A DNA stretch of 20,545 bases from the NCBI GenBank assembly GCA_905215065.1, contig CAJMOF010000023.1, forward strand, positions 1 to 20,545, in the 5' to 3' direction. Source of the DNA: an uncultured bacterium (GTDB lineage: Bacteria; Actinomycetota; Coriobacteriia; Coriobacteriales; Coriobacteriaceae). Below are positions 13,853-20,545 of the stretch, one piece after another. Numbering within the stretch: position 1 is the stretch's first letter; each line of letters opens with the position of its first letter. The position numbers were made by a program, and so were the translations under genes. The notes below the pieces were generated by a model, which saw nothing but the letters and a program-made list of their open reading frames with translations, was not told the DNA's origin and did no database searches.

Positions 13853-16018
13853 ATGAGTGGTAAAGAACAGCTCTTTGAGGTATCGCTCGAACGCGAAGGC
13901 GCGTATCGCAGCATTTCGGCGGCGCTCGAGGCGGCGGAGCGGTGTGTGCCCGATGTGACCGTGCCGTTGCGCGTGCTGGTGGCGCCGGGTGAGTACCGCG
14001 AACGGGTCGAAATTCGTCGTCCGCATGTGACGCTCGAGGGCGAGACGGCCGACAGCGTGCGTATCGTGGGAGGCCTGGGTGCCAAGATGCCTTCGGAAGA
14101 TGGTAGCGGCCAGGATGGAAGACTCGGCACCTTCCGTACGTACACGGTGCTGGTCGATGCCGACGACGTGACGCTTGCGGGTCTAACAATCGAAAACAAC
14201 GCCGGGGATGGGCGCGAGGTCGGCCAGGCGATTGCCCTGTATGCCGATGGTGACCGCCTGGTTGTCGATGCCTGCTGCATTAAGGGACACCAGGACACGC
14301 TCTTTTTGGGGCCGCTGCCGCCGCGCGAGGCCAAGCCGGGCGGCTTTATAGGCCCCAAGCAGTTCGCCCCGCGCCGCGTGGGGCGGCAGTATTTTCGACG
14401 TTGCCGGATCGAGGGCGATGTCGACTTTATCTTTGGCGGCGCGCGTGCCTACTTTGAGGGGTGTGAGATTCGCTCGCTCAACCGCGATATGGATGTCAAC
14501 GGGTATGTAACGGCAGCCTCCACGCCTCAGGGCGAGCCGTACGGATTTGTGTTTCATGGCTGTTCGTTTACAGCCGATGAGGGCATTGCCCCCGGATCGG
14601 TCTATCTGGGTCGTCCATGGCGCGAGTGGGCCCAGGCCGTTTTGCTCGAATGCTGGCTGGGCCCCCATATTTCACTCGAGGGCTGGTGGGATTGGAATAA
14701 GCCAGCGGCACATGACGGCACCCTGTATGCCGGCGGTGCCCTGTTTGGCCCGGCGGGCGATACTGTCGCTTGGGTGCCGTGGGCGCATTGCCTGACTGGT
14801 CAGGATTCCGAACGCTATGCGCGTGACCGAGTGCTTGCCGGCACGGATGGTTGGGATCCCGAGGGCGGCGACGGTGATGCGGTAGAGACGGTCGGGCTAT
14901 CTGCCAATGGCCGCACCGTGCACATCGAGACGTACTACGAGGACGAGCCTGCGCTGCGCGCCCGACTGAAGCGCGAAGGGCGCTCGGCCGCATTTACGGG
15001 CAAGACTCCCACAGACTTTGAGGCATGGAAGGCTGCGACCAGGACTCGTCTGTACGATATTTTGGGTCTTTCGCTTATGGACCGCGCCCCGATTGAGATT
15101 CGTGAGCTCAATCGCGTGCGGGTTGCCGGCAGCATCGTGCGTACTCATGCGCTGTTGCAGGTTGAGCACGATGTGTGGATGCCGTTTTACCTGTTGGAGC
15201 CGTCCCGCCCCAAGCTTGACGAGCGGGGACTCAAGCGCTGCTATATCTGCCCGCATGGTCACCAGGGGGCGGGTGCTGCAAGCATAGCCGGCGTTGCGGG
15301 CGTGCCGGCGGTCGACGATGCCGTGCGTAAGTTCAATTACGACTACGGTCTGCGTTTGGCGCGCATGGGTTACGTGACCGTCTGCCCCGATGCGCGTGGT
15401 TGGGGATACCGTCGCGATTGGAAGGGCCAGGGCGACGACGAGAACAGCTACCTGCGCGGTACGTGTCTGAATCAAGCACGTATGGCCGAGCCGCTGGGTC
15501 TTACGGTCGCGGGCCTCAACGCCTGGGACAACATGCGCTTGATTGATTACTTGGAGACACGCGGTGACATTGCCCTGGACGACCTGGGCTGCTTTGGTTT
15601 TTCGGGCGGCGGTTACATGACGTTGTACCTGGCCGCGCTTGACCCGCGCGTGCGCAAGGCGTTTGTCTCGGGCTATCTGTACGGTGTCGATGACTCGCTG
15701 CTGCATCTCAACGGCAACTGCAGTTGCAATTACACGCCTGGACTCTGGCGTCTGCTCGATATGGGTGACATCGCCTCGCTCATCGCGCCACGGCCGTTGT
15801 TGGTCCAAAGTTGCGAAGAGGATCATCTGAATGGGGCACGCGGGCTCAAAAATGTTGACGAGCAACTCAAAATCGTGCGCGATGCCTACGAGTTGCTGGG
15901 CCGCAGAGGAGGTCTGCGGCACGAGGTGTGTCCGGGTGGACACCATCTTGGCGTGGCGCATCTTGCCGAGGATATCGAATGGCTCGATTCGCAAGTTGCG
16001 GAATGTGCCAACGCATAG
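13853..16018 (+). CDS. Fused pectin methylesterase (CE8) and alpha/beta-hydrolase esterase
   Basis: A 721-residue two-domain protein. Residues about 5-340 are a CE8 pectin methylesterase beta-helix: G-H-Q-D-T-L with Asp148, V-D-F-I-F-G with Asp191 and L-G-R-P-W-R with Arg254, the known catalytic aspartates and arginine. Residues about 390-718 are an alpha/beta hydrolase of the acetyl-xylan-esterase or dienelactone-hydrolase type: nucleophile G-F-S-G-G-G with Ser584, Asp657 in E-E-D-H, and His697 or His698 in P-G-G-H-H-L, plus N-Y-T-P-G and A-P-R-P-L-L. It could remove methyl and acetyl (or other acyl) groups from pectin fragments in one polypeptide. No signal peptide is seen, so it should be cytoplasmic, unusual for CE8. 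The ribosome-binding site before the ATG at 13853 is weak. The second domain's substrate is uncertain. Confidence 0.92.
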   Translation: MSGKEQLFEVSLEREGAYRSISAALEAAERCVPDVTVPLRVLVAPGEYRERVEIRRPHVTLEGETADSVRIVGGLGAKMPSEDGSGQDGRLGTFRTYTVLVDADDVTLAGLTIENNAGDGREVGQAIALYADGDRLVVDACCIKGHQDTLFLGPLPPREAKPGGFIGPKQFAPRRVGRQYFRRCRIEGDVDFIFGGARAYFEGCEIRSLNRDMDVNGYVTAASTPQGEPYGFVFHGCSFTADEGIAPGSVYLGRPWREWAQAVLLECWLGPHISLEGWWDWNKPAAHDGTLYAGGALFGPAGDTVAWVPWAHCLTGQDSERYARDRVLAGTDGWDPEGGDGDAVETVGLSANGRTVHIETYYEDEPALRARLKREGRSAAFTGKTPTDFEAWKAATRTRLYDILGLSLMDRAPIEIRELNRVRVAGSIVRTHALLQVEHDVWMPFYLLEPSRPKLDERGLKRCYICPHGHQGAGAASIAGVAGVPAVDDAVRKFNYDYGLRLARMGYVTVCPDARGWGYRRDWKGQGDDENSYLRGTCLNQARMAEPLGLTVAGLNAWDNMRLIDYLETRGDIALDDLGCFGFSGGGYMTLYLAALDPRVRKAFVSGYLYGVDDSLLHLNGNCSCNYTPGLWRLLDMGDIASLIAPRPLLVQSCEEDHLNGARGLKNVDEQLKIVRDAYELLGRRGGLRHEVCPGGHHLGVAHLAEDIEWLDSQVAECANA

Positions 16019-16087
16019 TCCCTCGGCATGCTGCGAATGAACGGTATGTGCCTGTATGACCGCCGGTGTGCGGGTGAGGAGAAGAAT

Positions 16088-16756
16088 ATGGAACCGAAAA
16101 ACTTGAGCGAATCGACCATCTGCTGCTTTGGCGACTCGACCACCTGGGGCGATAACGGATGCGGTGGGGGAGGCAACGATATCTCCTGGACTTCGCATCT
16201 AGGAGCGCTGCTGGGCGGCGCTACGGTCGAGAATTTTGGTATTAAGGGTTCGCGTATTGCCGTCAAGGCCGACCGTACCGATTCGTTTGTCGAGCGTTTG
16301 GACGGCATCGATCACGCGGCAGACATCTGCATCGTCTTTGGCGGCGTTAACGACTTTAGCCGTAACGTGTCGCTAGGCGAGCCGGGCAGCACCGACGTAC
16401 ACGAGTTCTATGGCGCGCTCGATTATCTCGTCCGTACCATCACGGCTCGCTCGCCCCGGTCGAGGCTCGTGTTTATGACGCCGTGCAAGACGAGCGGAAA
16501 GCACGAGAAGGATATCCCGGCAAGCAACGAGGCCAACCATCTGGGCCTGACGCAAGACGCCTATGTGCAGGCGATGCTGGAGGTTTGCGACCGCTACTCG
16601 GTGCCGGTGATCGACCTCTATGCGCAAAGCGGTATCAGCCCGTTTTTGCCGGAGCACCGCGAGCTCTACATGCCGGACGGTCTGCATTACAGCCCTGCCG
16701 GCTATGAGCGCCTGGCGCATCGCATCGCTGCGGGCCTCACCGCCGTTTGCCGTTAA
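16088..16756 (+). CDS. SGNH/GDSL hydrolase, probable carbohydrate acetylesterase
   Basis: A 222-residue SGNH hydrolase. Block I is F-G-D-S-T-T-W-G with Ser17, block II G-I-K-G around 51-54, block III G-G-V-N-D with Asn88, and block V D-G-L-H with Asp197 and His200. These are the Ser-His-Asp triad and oxyanion residues of the family. Members next to pectin genes often deacetylate rhamnogalacturonan or oligosaccharides, so removal of acetyl groups from imported fragments is likely but not shown. It has no signal peptide. The ATG at 16088 follows GAGGAGAAG at 16076-16083; an upstream in-frame ATG at 16028 lacks such support. It is 69 nt after the pectinesterase fusion and probably on the same transcript. 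Its last codons overlap the 28-nt control box of the next promoter. Confidence 0.88.
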   Translation: MEPKNLSESTICCFGDSTTWGDNGCGGGGNDISWTSHLGALLGGATVENFGIKGSRIAVKADRTDSFVERLDGIDHAADICIVFGGVNDFSRNVSLGEPGSTDVHEFYGALDYLVRTITARSPRSRLVFMTPCKTSGKHEKDIPASNEANHLGLTQDAYVQAMLEVCDRYSVPVIDLYAQSGISPFLPEHRELYMPDGLHYSPAGYERLAHRIAAGLTAVCR

Positions 16757-16770
16757 AAGTTTGCCGTTCA
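16743..16770 (+). promoter_or_regulatory. Upstream direct-repeat box of the GH105 promoter
   Basis: CCGTT-N16-CCGTTCA, with the elements 21 bp apart as in the two other boxes. The first half lies in the last codons of the SGNH gene, and its N16 part is less like the other two, so this copy is the weakest of the three. Confidence 0.5.
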
Positions 16771-16808
16771 CGGGGATTATAGGGTTAACGTTCACCCTAT
16801 AATCCCCG
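16771..16808. promoter_or_regulatory. Operator 1 of the GH105 promoter inside a 38-nt palindrome
   Basis: CGGGGATTATAGGGT at 16771-16785 is the exact inverse complement of 16794-16808. The centre contains GTTAACGTTCAC (16784-16795), an operator with one change from GTGAACGTTCAC. The arms carry TATAAT on both strands (16798-16803 on +, its complement at 16776-16781), so a divergent promoter pair is possible. As RNA it would be a strong hairpin after the SGNH gene. Confidence 0.7.
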
Positions 16809-16821
16809 TTCGCGTTACACT
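16791..16821 (+). promoter_or_regulatory. Putative GH105 promoter
   Basis: TTCACC at 16791-16796 in operator 1 and TACACT at 16816-16821 are 19 bp apart, placed between the two operators as at the other promoters. TATAAT at 16798-16803 is an alternative -10, but it has no good -35. Confidence 0.4.
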
Positions 16822-16824
16822 GGG

Positions 16825-16836
16825 GGAAACGTTCAC
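16825..16836. promoter_or_regulatory. Operator 2 of the GH105 promoter
   Basis: GGAAACGTTCAC has one perfect half-site and the AACGTT core. Its centre is 41 bp from operator 1 and it lies 27 nt before the start codon. Confidence 0.65.
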
Positions 16837-16863
16837 CCATCAATAACGTCAGAGGGGACAGCA

Positions 16864-18102
16864 ATGGGTTGCAATCAGATTCTGGACCGTTATATCGAGC
16901 AGTTGATCGAGACCTCTACGCCTCAGGCGCCGGCCTGGAACATCGAAAAGCTTCGAGCCGGCAAGGAGAACACCTGGAATTACATTGACGGCTGCATGAT
17001 CAAGGCACTCATCGAGCTGTACGAGATCACCGGCGAGCAGCGTTACCTGACCTTCGCCGACGACTATATCGACTTCTTTGTCCAGGATGACGGCACCATC
17101 AAGCATTACGATCCCCAGGAGTACAACCTCGACAACGTCAACGCGGGCAAAACCCTCTACAAACTCTATGACCTGGTGGGCAAGCCCAAATATCGCGCCG
17201 CCATGGATACCATCTATCGTCAGCTCGAGACCCAGCCGCGTACCAAAGAGGGTGTGTTTTGGCACAAGGCCGTCTACCCCAACCAGATCTGGCTCGACGG
17301 CATGTACATGGCGCAGCCGTTCTACATGCAGTACGAGCTGAGCTTCCACAACCGCCGTGCCTGCTCGGATAGCTTCCATATGTTCCAAGTGGTGCACGAT
17401 TTGATGCGCAACCCCCTCAACGGCCTGTACTATCACGCCTACGACGCGAGCCGCAAGCAGTTCTGGTGCGATCCCGTCACCGGCCTTTCGGCCAACTTCT
17501 GGCTGCGCGCCGAGGGCTGGTTCGCCATGGCGCTCATCGATACCTGGGAGCTCATGCCGCCCTCGATGTCGGCCGAGAAGGACGAGATCCGCAAGATGTT
17601 CCACGACCTGATCGACGCCATGCTGCCGTATCAGGACGAGAAGACCGGCATGTGGCACCAGGTCATCAACCTGCCCAATATCGCCCCCAACTATCTGGAG
17701 GAGTCGGGCAGCGCCATCTTCGCCAACGCCATCATGAAGGGCGTGCGCCTGGGCGTGCTGGGCGAGCGCTACTACCAGTACGGCCGCCGTGCGTTTGAGG
17801 GCATCTGCGACACGTGCCTGTCCGAGCGCGACGGACAGCTGGCGCTCGACAACATCTGCCTGGTGGCGGGTCTTGGCAACACCGCGCACCGCGAGGGCAC
17901 GTTTGGCTACTACATGAGCGAGCCCGTCGTCAAAAACGACGCGAAGGGCGTGGCGCCGCTGGTGCTCGCCTATATCGAGACTATGCATCATGACAAGTTG
18001 GCCGGTAAGCGCGATCCGCTTGCCCCTTCGGGCGTGTGCTCCATCGATGACCCGTTTGGCGGCTACACGCCGGGCATCAATGCTCATAAGGGGCGTGAAT
18101 AG
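16864..18102 (+). CDS. Glycoside hydrolase family 105, unsaturated (rhamno)galacturonyl hydrolase
   Basis: A 412-residue (alpha/alpha)6-barrel protein of GH105, close to the length of Bacillus YteR. The active-site motif W-L-D-G-M-Y-M with Asp145 and the L-D-N-V-N-A-G segment with Asp90 match the two active-site aspartates of YteR (Asp143 and Asp88). N-Y-L-E-E-S-G-S-A near the C-terminus is another family mark. It removes the 4,5-unsaturated uronate from the non-reducing end of oligosaccharides made by pectate or rhamnogalacturonan lyases. No signal peptide is seen, so it acts in the cytoplasm. No lyase is encoded in the window, which suggests that substrates are made by other genes or other organisms. 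GAGGGG upstream supports the ATG. It is under its own double-operator promoter and overlaps or abuts the next gene. GH88-type specificity is less likely. Confidence 0.92.
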   Translation: MGCNQILDRYIEQLIETSTPQAPAWNIEKLRAGKENTWNYIDGCMIKALIELYEITGEQRYLTFADDYIDFFVQDDGTIKHYDPQEYNLDNVNAGKTLYKLYDLVGKPKYRAAMDTIYRQLETQPRTKEGVFWHKAVYPNQIWLDGMYMAQPFYMQYELSFHNRRACSDSFHMFQVVHDLMRNPLNGLYYHAYDASRKQFWCDPVTGLSANFWLRAEGWFAMALIDTWELMPPSMSAEKDEIRKMFHDLIDAMLPYQDEKTGMWHQVINLPNIAPNYLEESGSAIFANAIMKGVRLGVLGERYYQYGRRAFEGICDTCLSERDGQLALDNICLVAGLGNTAHREGTFGYYMSEPVVKNDAKGVAPLVLAYIETMHHDKLAGKRDPLAPSGVCSIDDPFGGYTPGINAHKGRE

Positions 18103-19009
18103 CGTGGGGGCCATTACTCCGGGCGTGCGTTTACACGACCTTCCGCAGGGGACCGTCGAGGAACGCATTCGCATGGCAGGAGAGCTGGGCTTTTCGTGCA
18201 TTCAGCTGCCGAGCAAGGTGCTCTACGCATCAATGGGAATCGATCGATGCGGTCTGACCCGCGAGCTCGCCGAGCATTTGCGTGCGGTGCTCGATGAGGC
18301 GGGCGTTTCGGTCGCCGTGCTCGGCTGTTATAAGAATCTGGCGACGCCCGATCGACAACAGCTCACGGATAACTTTGCCGAGTACGAGGCGTGCTTGAAC
18401 TTTGCTCAGATGCTCGGCGGCTGTCCGGTTGGCACCGAGACCGGTCGTCCCAATGCGCAGAACTGCGTTGCTGACGACCGTATGACCGACGAGGCACTCG
18501 ATGCGTTTATGGATGGACTCGCGCGCGTCTGCGAGTGCGCCGAGGCCGTGGGTGGGCAAATACTGATCGAGCCCGGCTGGAACGAGACGGTCAACACGCC
18601 AGATCGCTGCCGTGAGGTGCTGGAGCGCGTCCCGAGCCCGGCGCTCGGCGTGATCTACGACCCGGTGTCGCTGCTGCATCCCAGCGTCGTTGGCGAGGCG
18701 CAGGAAATCACCGCGCGTATGCTCTACTTATGCGGCAGTAAGATTCGCGTGCTGCACGCCAAGGATTTTGAGGTCGTCGACAACGAGGACGAAGCCGGCT
18801 GGTGCGATGGTACGGGTTCTCGCCTGGTGTGCCACGGCGTGGGCGAGACGGGCCGCTATGACTTTGAGCCCGTGGTGGCCTGGGCGGCTGCCGCCTGTTC
18901 GGGGATTCCTTGTGTGGTCGAGAACAGCGTGCCGGCGACGGCGGCTAGCTGCCTGGCGACACTCGAGCGCATGTCCGCTCGCTGCGGGGCTCCGCATCGC
19001 GAGATATAG
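18080..19009 (+). CDS. TIM-barrel sugar isomerase/epimerase-like protein
   Basis: A protein of about 300 residues with the xylose-isomerase-like (AP endonuclease 2) TIM-barrel pattern. The likely divalent-metal ligands are Glu164 (L-I-E-P-G), Asp194 (I-Y-D-P), His226 (V-L-H-A-K-D) and Glu281 (V-V-E-N), spaced as in sugar isomerases and epimerases of this family. The start is uncertain. ATG at 18080 overlaps the GH105 end by 23 nt but has no ribosome-binding site. GTG at 18104, one base after the GH105 stop, has AAGGGG ten bases upstream and puts the first beta strand at the N-terminus. Either way translation is coupled to GH105. A role on a sugar released by GH105 is inferred; it is not KduI by sequence. 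Confidence 0.82.
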   Translation: MLIRGVNSVGAITPGVRLHDLPQGTVEERIRMAGELGFSCIQLPSKVLYASMGIDRCGLTRELAEHLRAVLDEAGVSVAVLGCYKNLATPDRQQLTDNFAEYEACLNFAQMLGGCPVGTETGRPNAQNCVADDRMTDEALDAFMDGLARVCECAEAVGGQILIEPGWNETVNTPDRCREVLERVPSPALGVIYDPVSLLHPSVVGEAQEITARMLYLCGSKIRVLHAKDFEVVDNEDEAGWCDGTGSRLVCHGVGETGRYDFEPVVAWAAAACSGIPCVVENSVPATAASCLATLERMSARCGAPHREI

Positions 19010-19044
19010 CATTGGCTTTTGCCGTGGCGGCATATTGAGTTTGC

Positions 19045-19075
19045 TTGACTGGGGGCGGCGGTGAAGGGTTTTTAT
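19045..19075 (+). promoter_or_regulatory. Possible promoter of the GltD-like gene
   Basis: TTGACT at 19045-19050 resembles a -35; TTTTAT at 19070-19075 is the nearest -10-like hexamer, 19 bp away. No LacI-type operator is present, so the following gene looks independent of the pectin regulon. Confidence 0.25.
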
Positions 19076-19112
19076 CGTCGCCTCATTGGATTACATCAAA
19101 AAGGGGAGTTGC

Positions 19113-20330
19113 GTGGCTATCCACATTGTCGAAGAGGCGAATCGTTGCCTAGGTTGCAAAAGGGCGTTCTGCCAGCTTAAAGGCTGCCCGGTGCAGACGC
19201 CTATTCCGCAGGTCATCGACCTGTTTAAGCAGCGTCGTCTGGAAGAGGCAGGTGAGCTGCTGTTCCAGAACAACCCCATGAGCGCGGTCTGCTCCATGAT
19301 CTGCAACCATTCGGGCCAGTGCGAGGGCGCGTGCATTCAGGGCCGCAAGGGCGCACCGGTGCATTTTTCGAGTATCGAGAACTATATCTCGACGGCATAT
19401 TTGGACCGTAAGGAGTGGAAGCCCGCGCCGTCGTGCGGCAAGCAGGTTGCCGTGGTCGGTTCTGGTCCTGCCGGCATTACCGTGGCCATTAAGATGGCCC
19501 AGCTGGGCTGTGCCGTCACGGTGTTTGAGCAACGCCCCGAGATCGGCGGCGTGCTGGAGTACGGCATCCCCGAGTTTCGCCTGCCCCGTGCTCTCGTGCA
19601 AAAGTACCGTCACGTGATGTGCTCGCTTGGCGTACGCGTCCGTCCCTCGACCACCATTGGCGGCGCGCTGCATATCGACGACCTGTTGCGCGACGGCTAC
19701 GATGCAGTCTTTGTCGGTACCGGTACCTGGCGCGCCCGCAAGCTGGGTATTCCCGGCGAGTCGCGTGGTAACGTACTGTTTGGTATCGATTACCTGGTCG
19801 ATCCCACGAGCGTGGCGATCGGTCAGAACGTGGCAGTTATCGGCGCCGGCAACGTGGCCATGGATGTTGCCCGTACGGCTCTGCGCTCGGGCGCTCGCAA
19901 GGTTACCGTGTATGCCCGATCGCGCCATATCTCGGCCATCGATGACGAGGTCGAGCTGACCGAGCTTGATGGTGCCGAGATCGTGCGCGGCAAGGCGATC
20001 TGCGCCATCGACGATAACGGTCCGGTGTTCGAGACGGCTATCTTTGACGAGGACGACAATGTGGTGGGCTCCGAGGAAGAACTTGACCATGTGCCCGCCG
20101 ACACGGTTGTGATTGCGGCCTCGCAAGTGCCTAAGGACAAGCTGGTGCTTACGACGGGCGGTCTGGAGACCGACCATCGTGGCCTTCTTTCGGTCGATGA
20201 GCACGGCATGACCACCGTGCCGGGCGTCTTTGCCGCCGGCGACGTGGTCAACGGCCCGCTCACTGTGGTCCATGCTGTAGCCGGCGCCAAGCTCGCCGTC
20301 GAAGGCATGACCAGCTACCTGGGCATCTAA
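19113..20330 (+). CDS. GltD-like NAD(P)H-dependent flavin/Fe-S oxidoreductase
   Basis: A 405-residue protein of the glutamate synthase small-subunit superfamily. An N-terminal double Fe-S region has cysteines at 12, 15, 20 and 25 (C-x2-C-x4-C-x4-C) and at 60, 64, 70 and 74. The FAD-binding G-S-G-P-A-G is at 116-121, the NAD(P)-binding G-A-G-N-V-A at 244-249, and G-V-F-A-A-G-D-V-V-N-G near the C-terminus closes the flavin site. Such proteins pass electrons from NADPH to a partner, for example GltB, or act in NfnB/SudA-type complexes. No large subunit is next to it. The GTG start at 19113 is preceded by AAGGGGAG at 19101-19108; an in-frame TTG at 19086 is less likely. It ends before a long terminator, so it is monocistronic here. 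The partner and reaction are unknown. Confidence 0.88.
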   Translation: MAIHIVEEANRCLGCKRAFCQLKGCPVQTPIPQVIDLFKQRRLEEAGELLFQNNPMSAVCSMICNHSGQCEGACIQGRKGAPVHFSSIENYISTAYLDRKEWKPAPSCGKQVAVVGSGPAGITVAIKMAQLGCAVTVFEQRPEIGGVLEYGIPEFRLPRALVQKYRHVMCSLGVRVRPSTTIGGALHIDDLLRDGYDAVFVGTGTWRARKLGIPGESRGNVLFGIDYLVDPTSVAIGQNVAVIGAGNVAMDVARTALRSGARKVTVYARSRHISAIDDEVELTELDGAEIVRGKAICAIDDNGPVFETAIFDEDDNVVGSEEELDHVPADTVVIAASQVPKDKLVLTTGGLETDHRGLLSVDEHGMTTVPGVFAAGDVVNGPLTVVHAVAGAKLAVEGMTSYLGI

Positions 20331-20345
20331 CCCATCCCATCCATC

Positions 20346-20416
20346 AGTTGCGGTGAAATACGGACTGTTTTGGCTGTCAAAGGCCTTATCTACTCCGTAT
20401 TCCACCGCAACTTTTT
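20346..20416 (+). terminator. Long inverted repeat with T-run after the GltD-like gene
   Basis: A 19-nt arm (AGTTGCGGTGAAATACGGA at 20346-20364) recurs inverted at 20394-20412 with one mismatch, around a 29-nt loop, and TTTTT follows. The stem and T-run fit a terminator, but the arms are AT-richer and the loop longer than in the other terminators of this window. It may be a dispersed intergenic repeat that also terminates. Confidence 0.7.
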
Positions 20417-20527
20417 GTGGGCTGAGTAAAAGCTGGGGGAGCGTGTACGGTCGGGTACAGCGCGGTTGCTGATACGATAGGTACGTTAGCAACTGCCGCC
20501 GAGCGGCTCAAACGAAAGGAACCTTGT

Positions 20528-20545
20528 ATGGAGTCCTCCGCCTAC
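20528..20545 (+). CDS. Start of a further gene, cut by the window end
   Basis: An ATG at 20528 preceded by AAAGGAA at 20515-20521 opens a reading frame of six codons (M-E-S-S-A-Y) before the window ends. The spacing and the purine-rich site are good for a real start. The 111-nt gap before it follows a terminator, so a promoter is expected there. The product cannot be told. Confidence 0.5.

Noticed and set aside
12105..14189. 694-codon open frame on the minus strand opposite GH28 and the esterase
   Set aside because: It spans two well-supported genes on the + strand and has no recognisable domain; it is a codon-bias shadow.
1..20545. CRISPR array, tRNA or rRNA genes, prophage or defence genes
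   Set aside because: No regularly spaced repeats, cloverleaf-like sequences, rRNA segments, integrases or phage-type genes were seen.

Overview
The window reads as chromosomal DNA from a high-GC Gram-positive gut bacterium of the Coriobacteriia, most likely Collinsella or a close relative. This is inferred from base composition, codon use, the FeoA-FeoA-FeoB layout and the style of the pectin genes; no 16S or other marker is present. All complete genes are on the + strand. Nearly every gap holds a strong hairpin or a repeated operator motif.

Positions 1-3833: an HPr-type phosphocarrier with its terminator, then a ferrous-iron uptake cluster (two small FeoA proteins, FeoB, and a separate small Cys-rich FeoB-associated membrane protein). 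Two inverted repeats sharing the half-site AAAGTTA flank the feoA pair and are candidate metal-regulator operators.

Positions 3930-19009: a pectin/galacturonate utilisation locus. A LacI-family regulator comes first. Next are uxaC, uxaB and uxaA, which take D-galacturonate through tagaturonate and altronate to 2-keto-3-deoxygluconate. A GPH/MFS sugar transporter follows, then a GH28 polygalacturonase, a fused pectin methylesterase plus alpha/beta-hydrolase esterase, an SGNH esterase, a GH105 unsaturated-uronyl hydrolase and a TIM-barrel isomerase-like protein. None of the depolymerising or de-esterifying enzymes has a visible signal peptide. The locus therefore looks designed to import partly esterified, partly unsaturated pectin oligosaccharides and dismantle them in the cytoplasm. 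KdgK, KdgA, KduI and KduD are not in the window.

The regulatory layer is the most unusual part. Three promoters (before uxaC, before the transporter and before the GH105 gene) share one architecture. An upstream 28-nt box has the form CCGTT-N16-CCGTTCA, with the two elements exactly 21 bp apart. About 20 bp further is a palindromic operator of consensus GTGAACGTTCAC that contains a TTCACC -35-like hexamer. A -10-like hexamer and a second operator follow, centred 38-41 bp after the first. The AACGTT core is typical of LacI-family operators, so the adjacent LacI protein is the obvious candidate ligand. The GH105 operator sits in the middle of a 38-nt near-perfect palindrome.

Positions 19010-20545: a stand-alone GltD-like flavin/Fe-S NAD(P)H oxidoreductase, a long terminator-like inverted repeat, and the first six codons of a further gene. 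A 24-bp inverted repeat pair (one mismatch), with weaker similarity continuing outward, encloses about 240 bp right after the LacI gene and may be a small mobile or repeat element.
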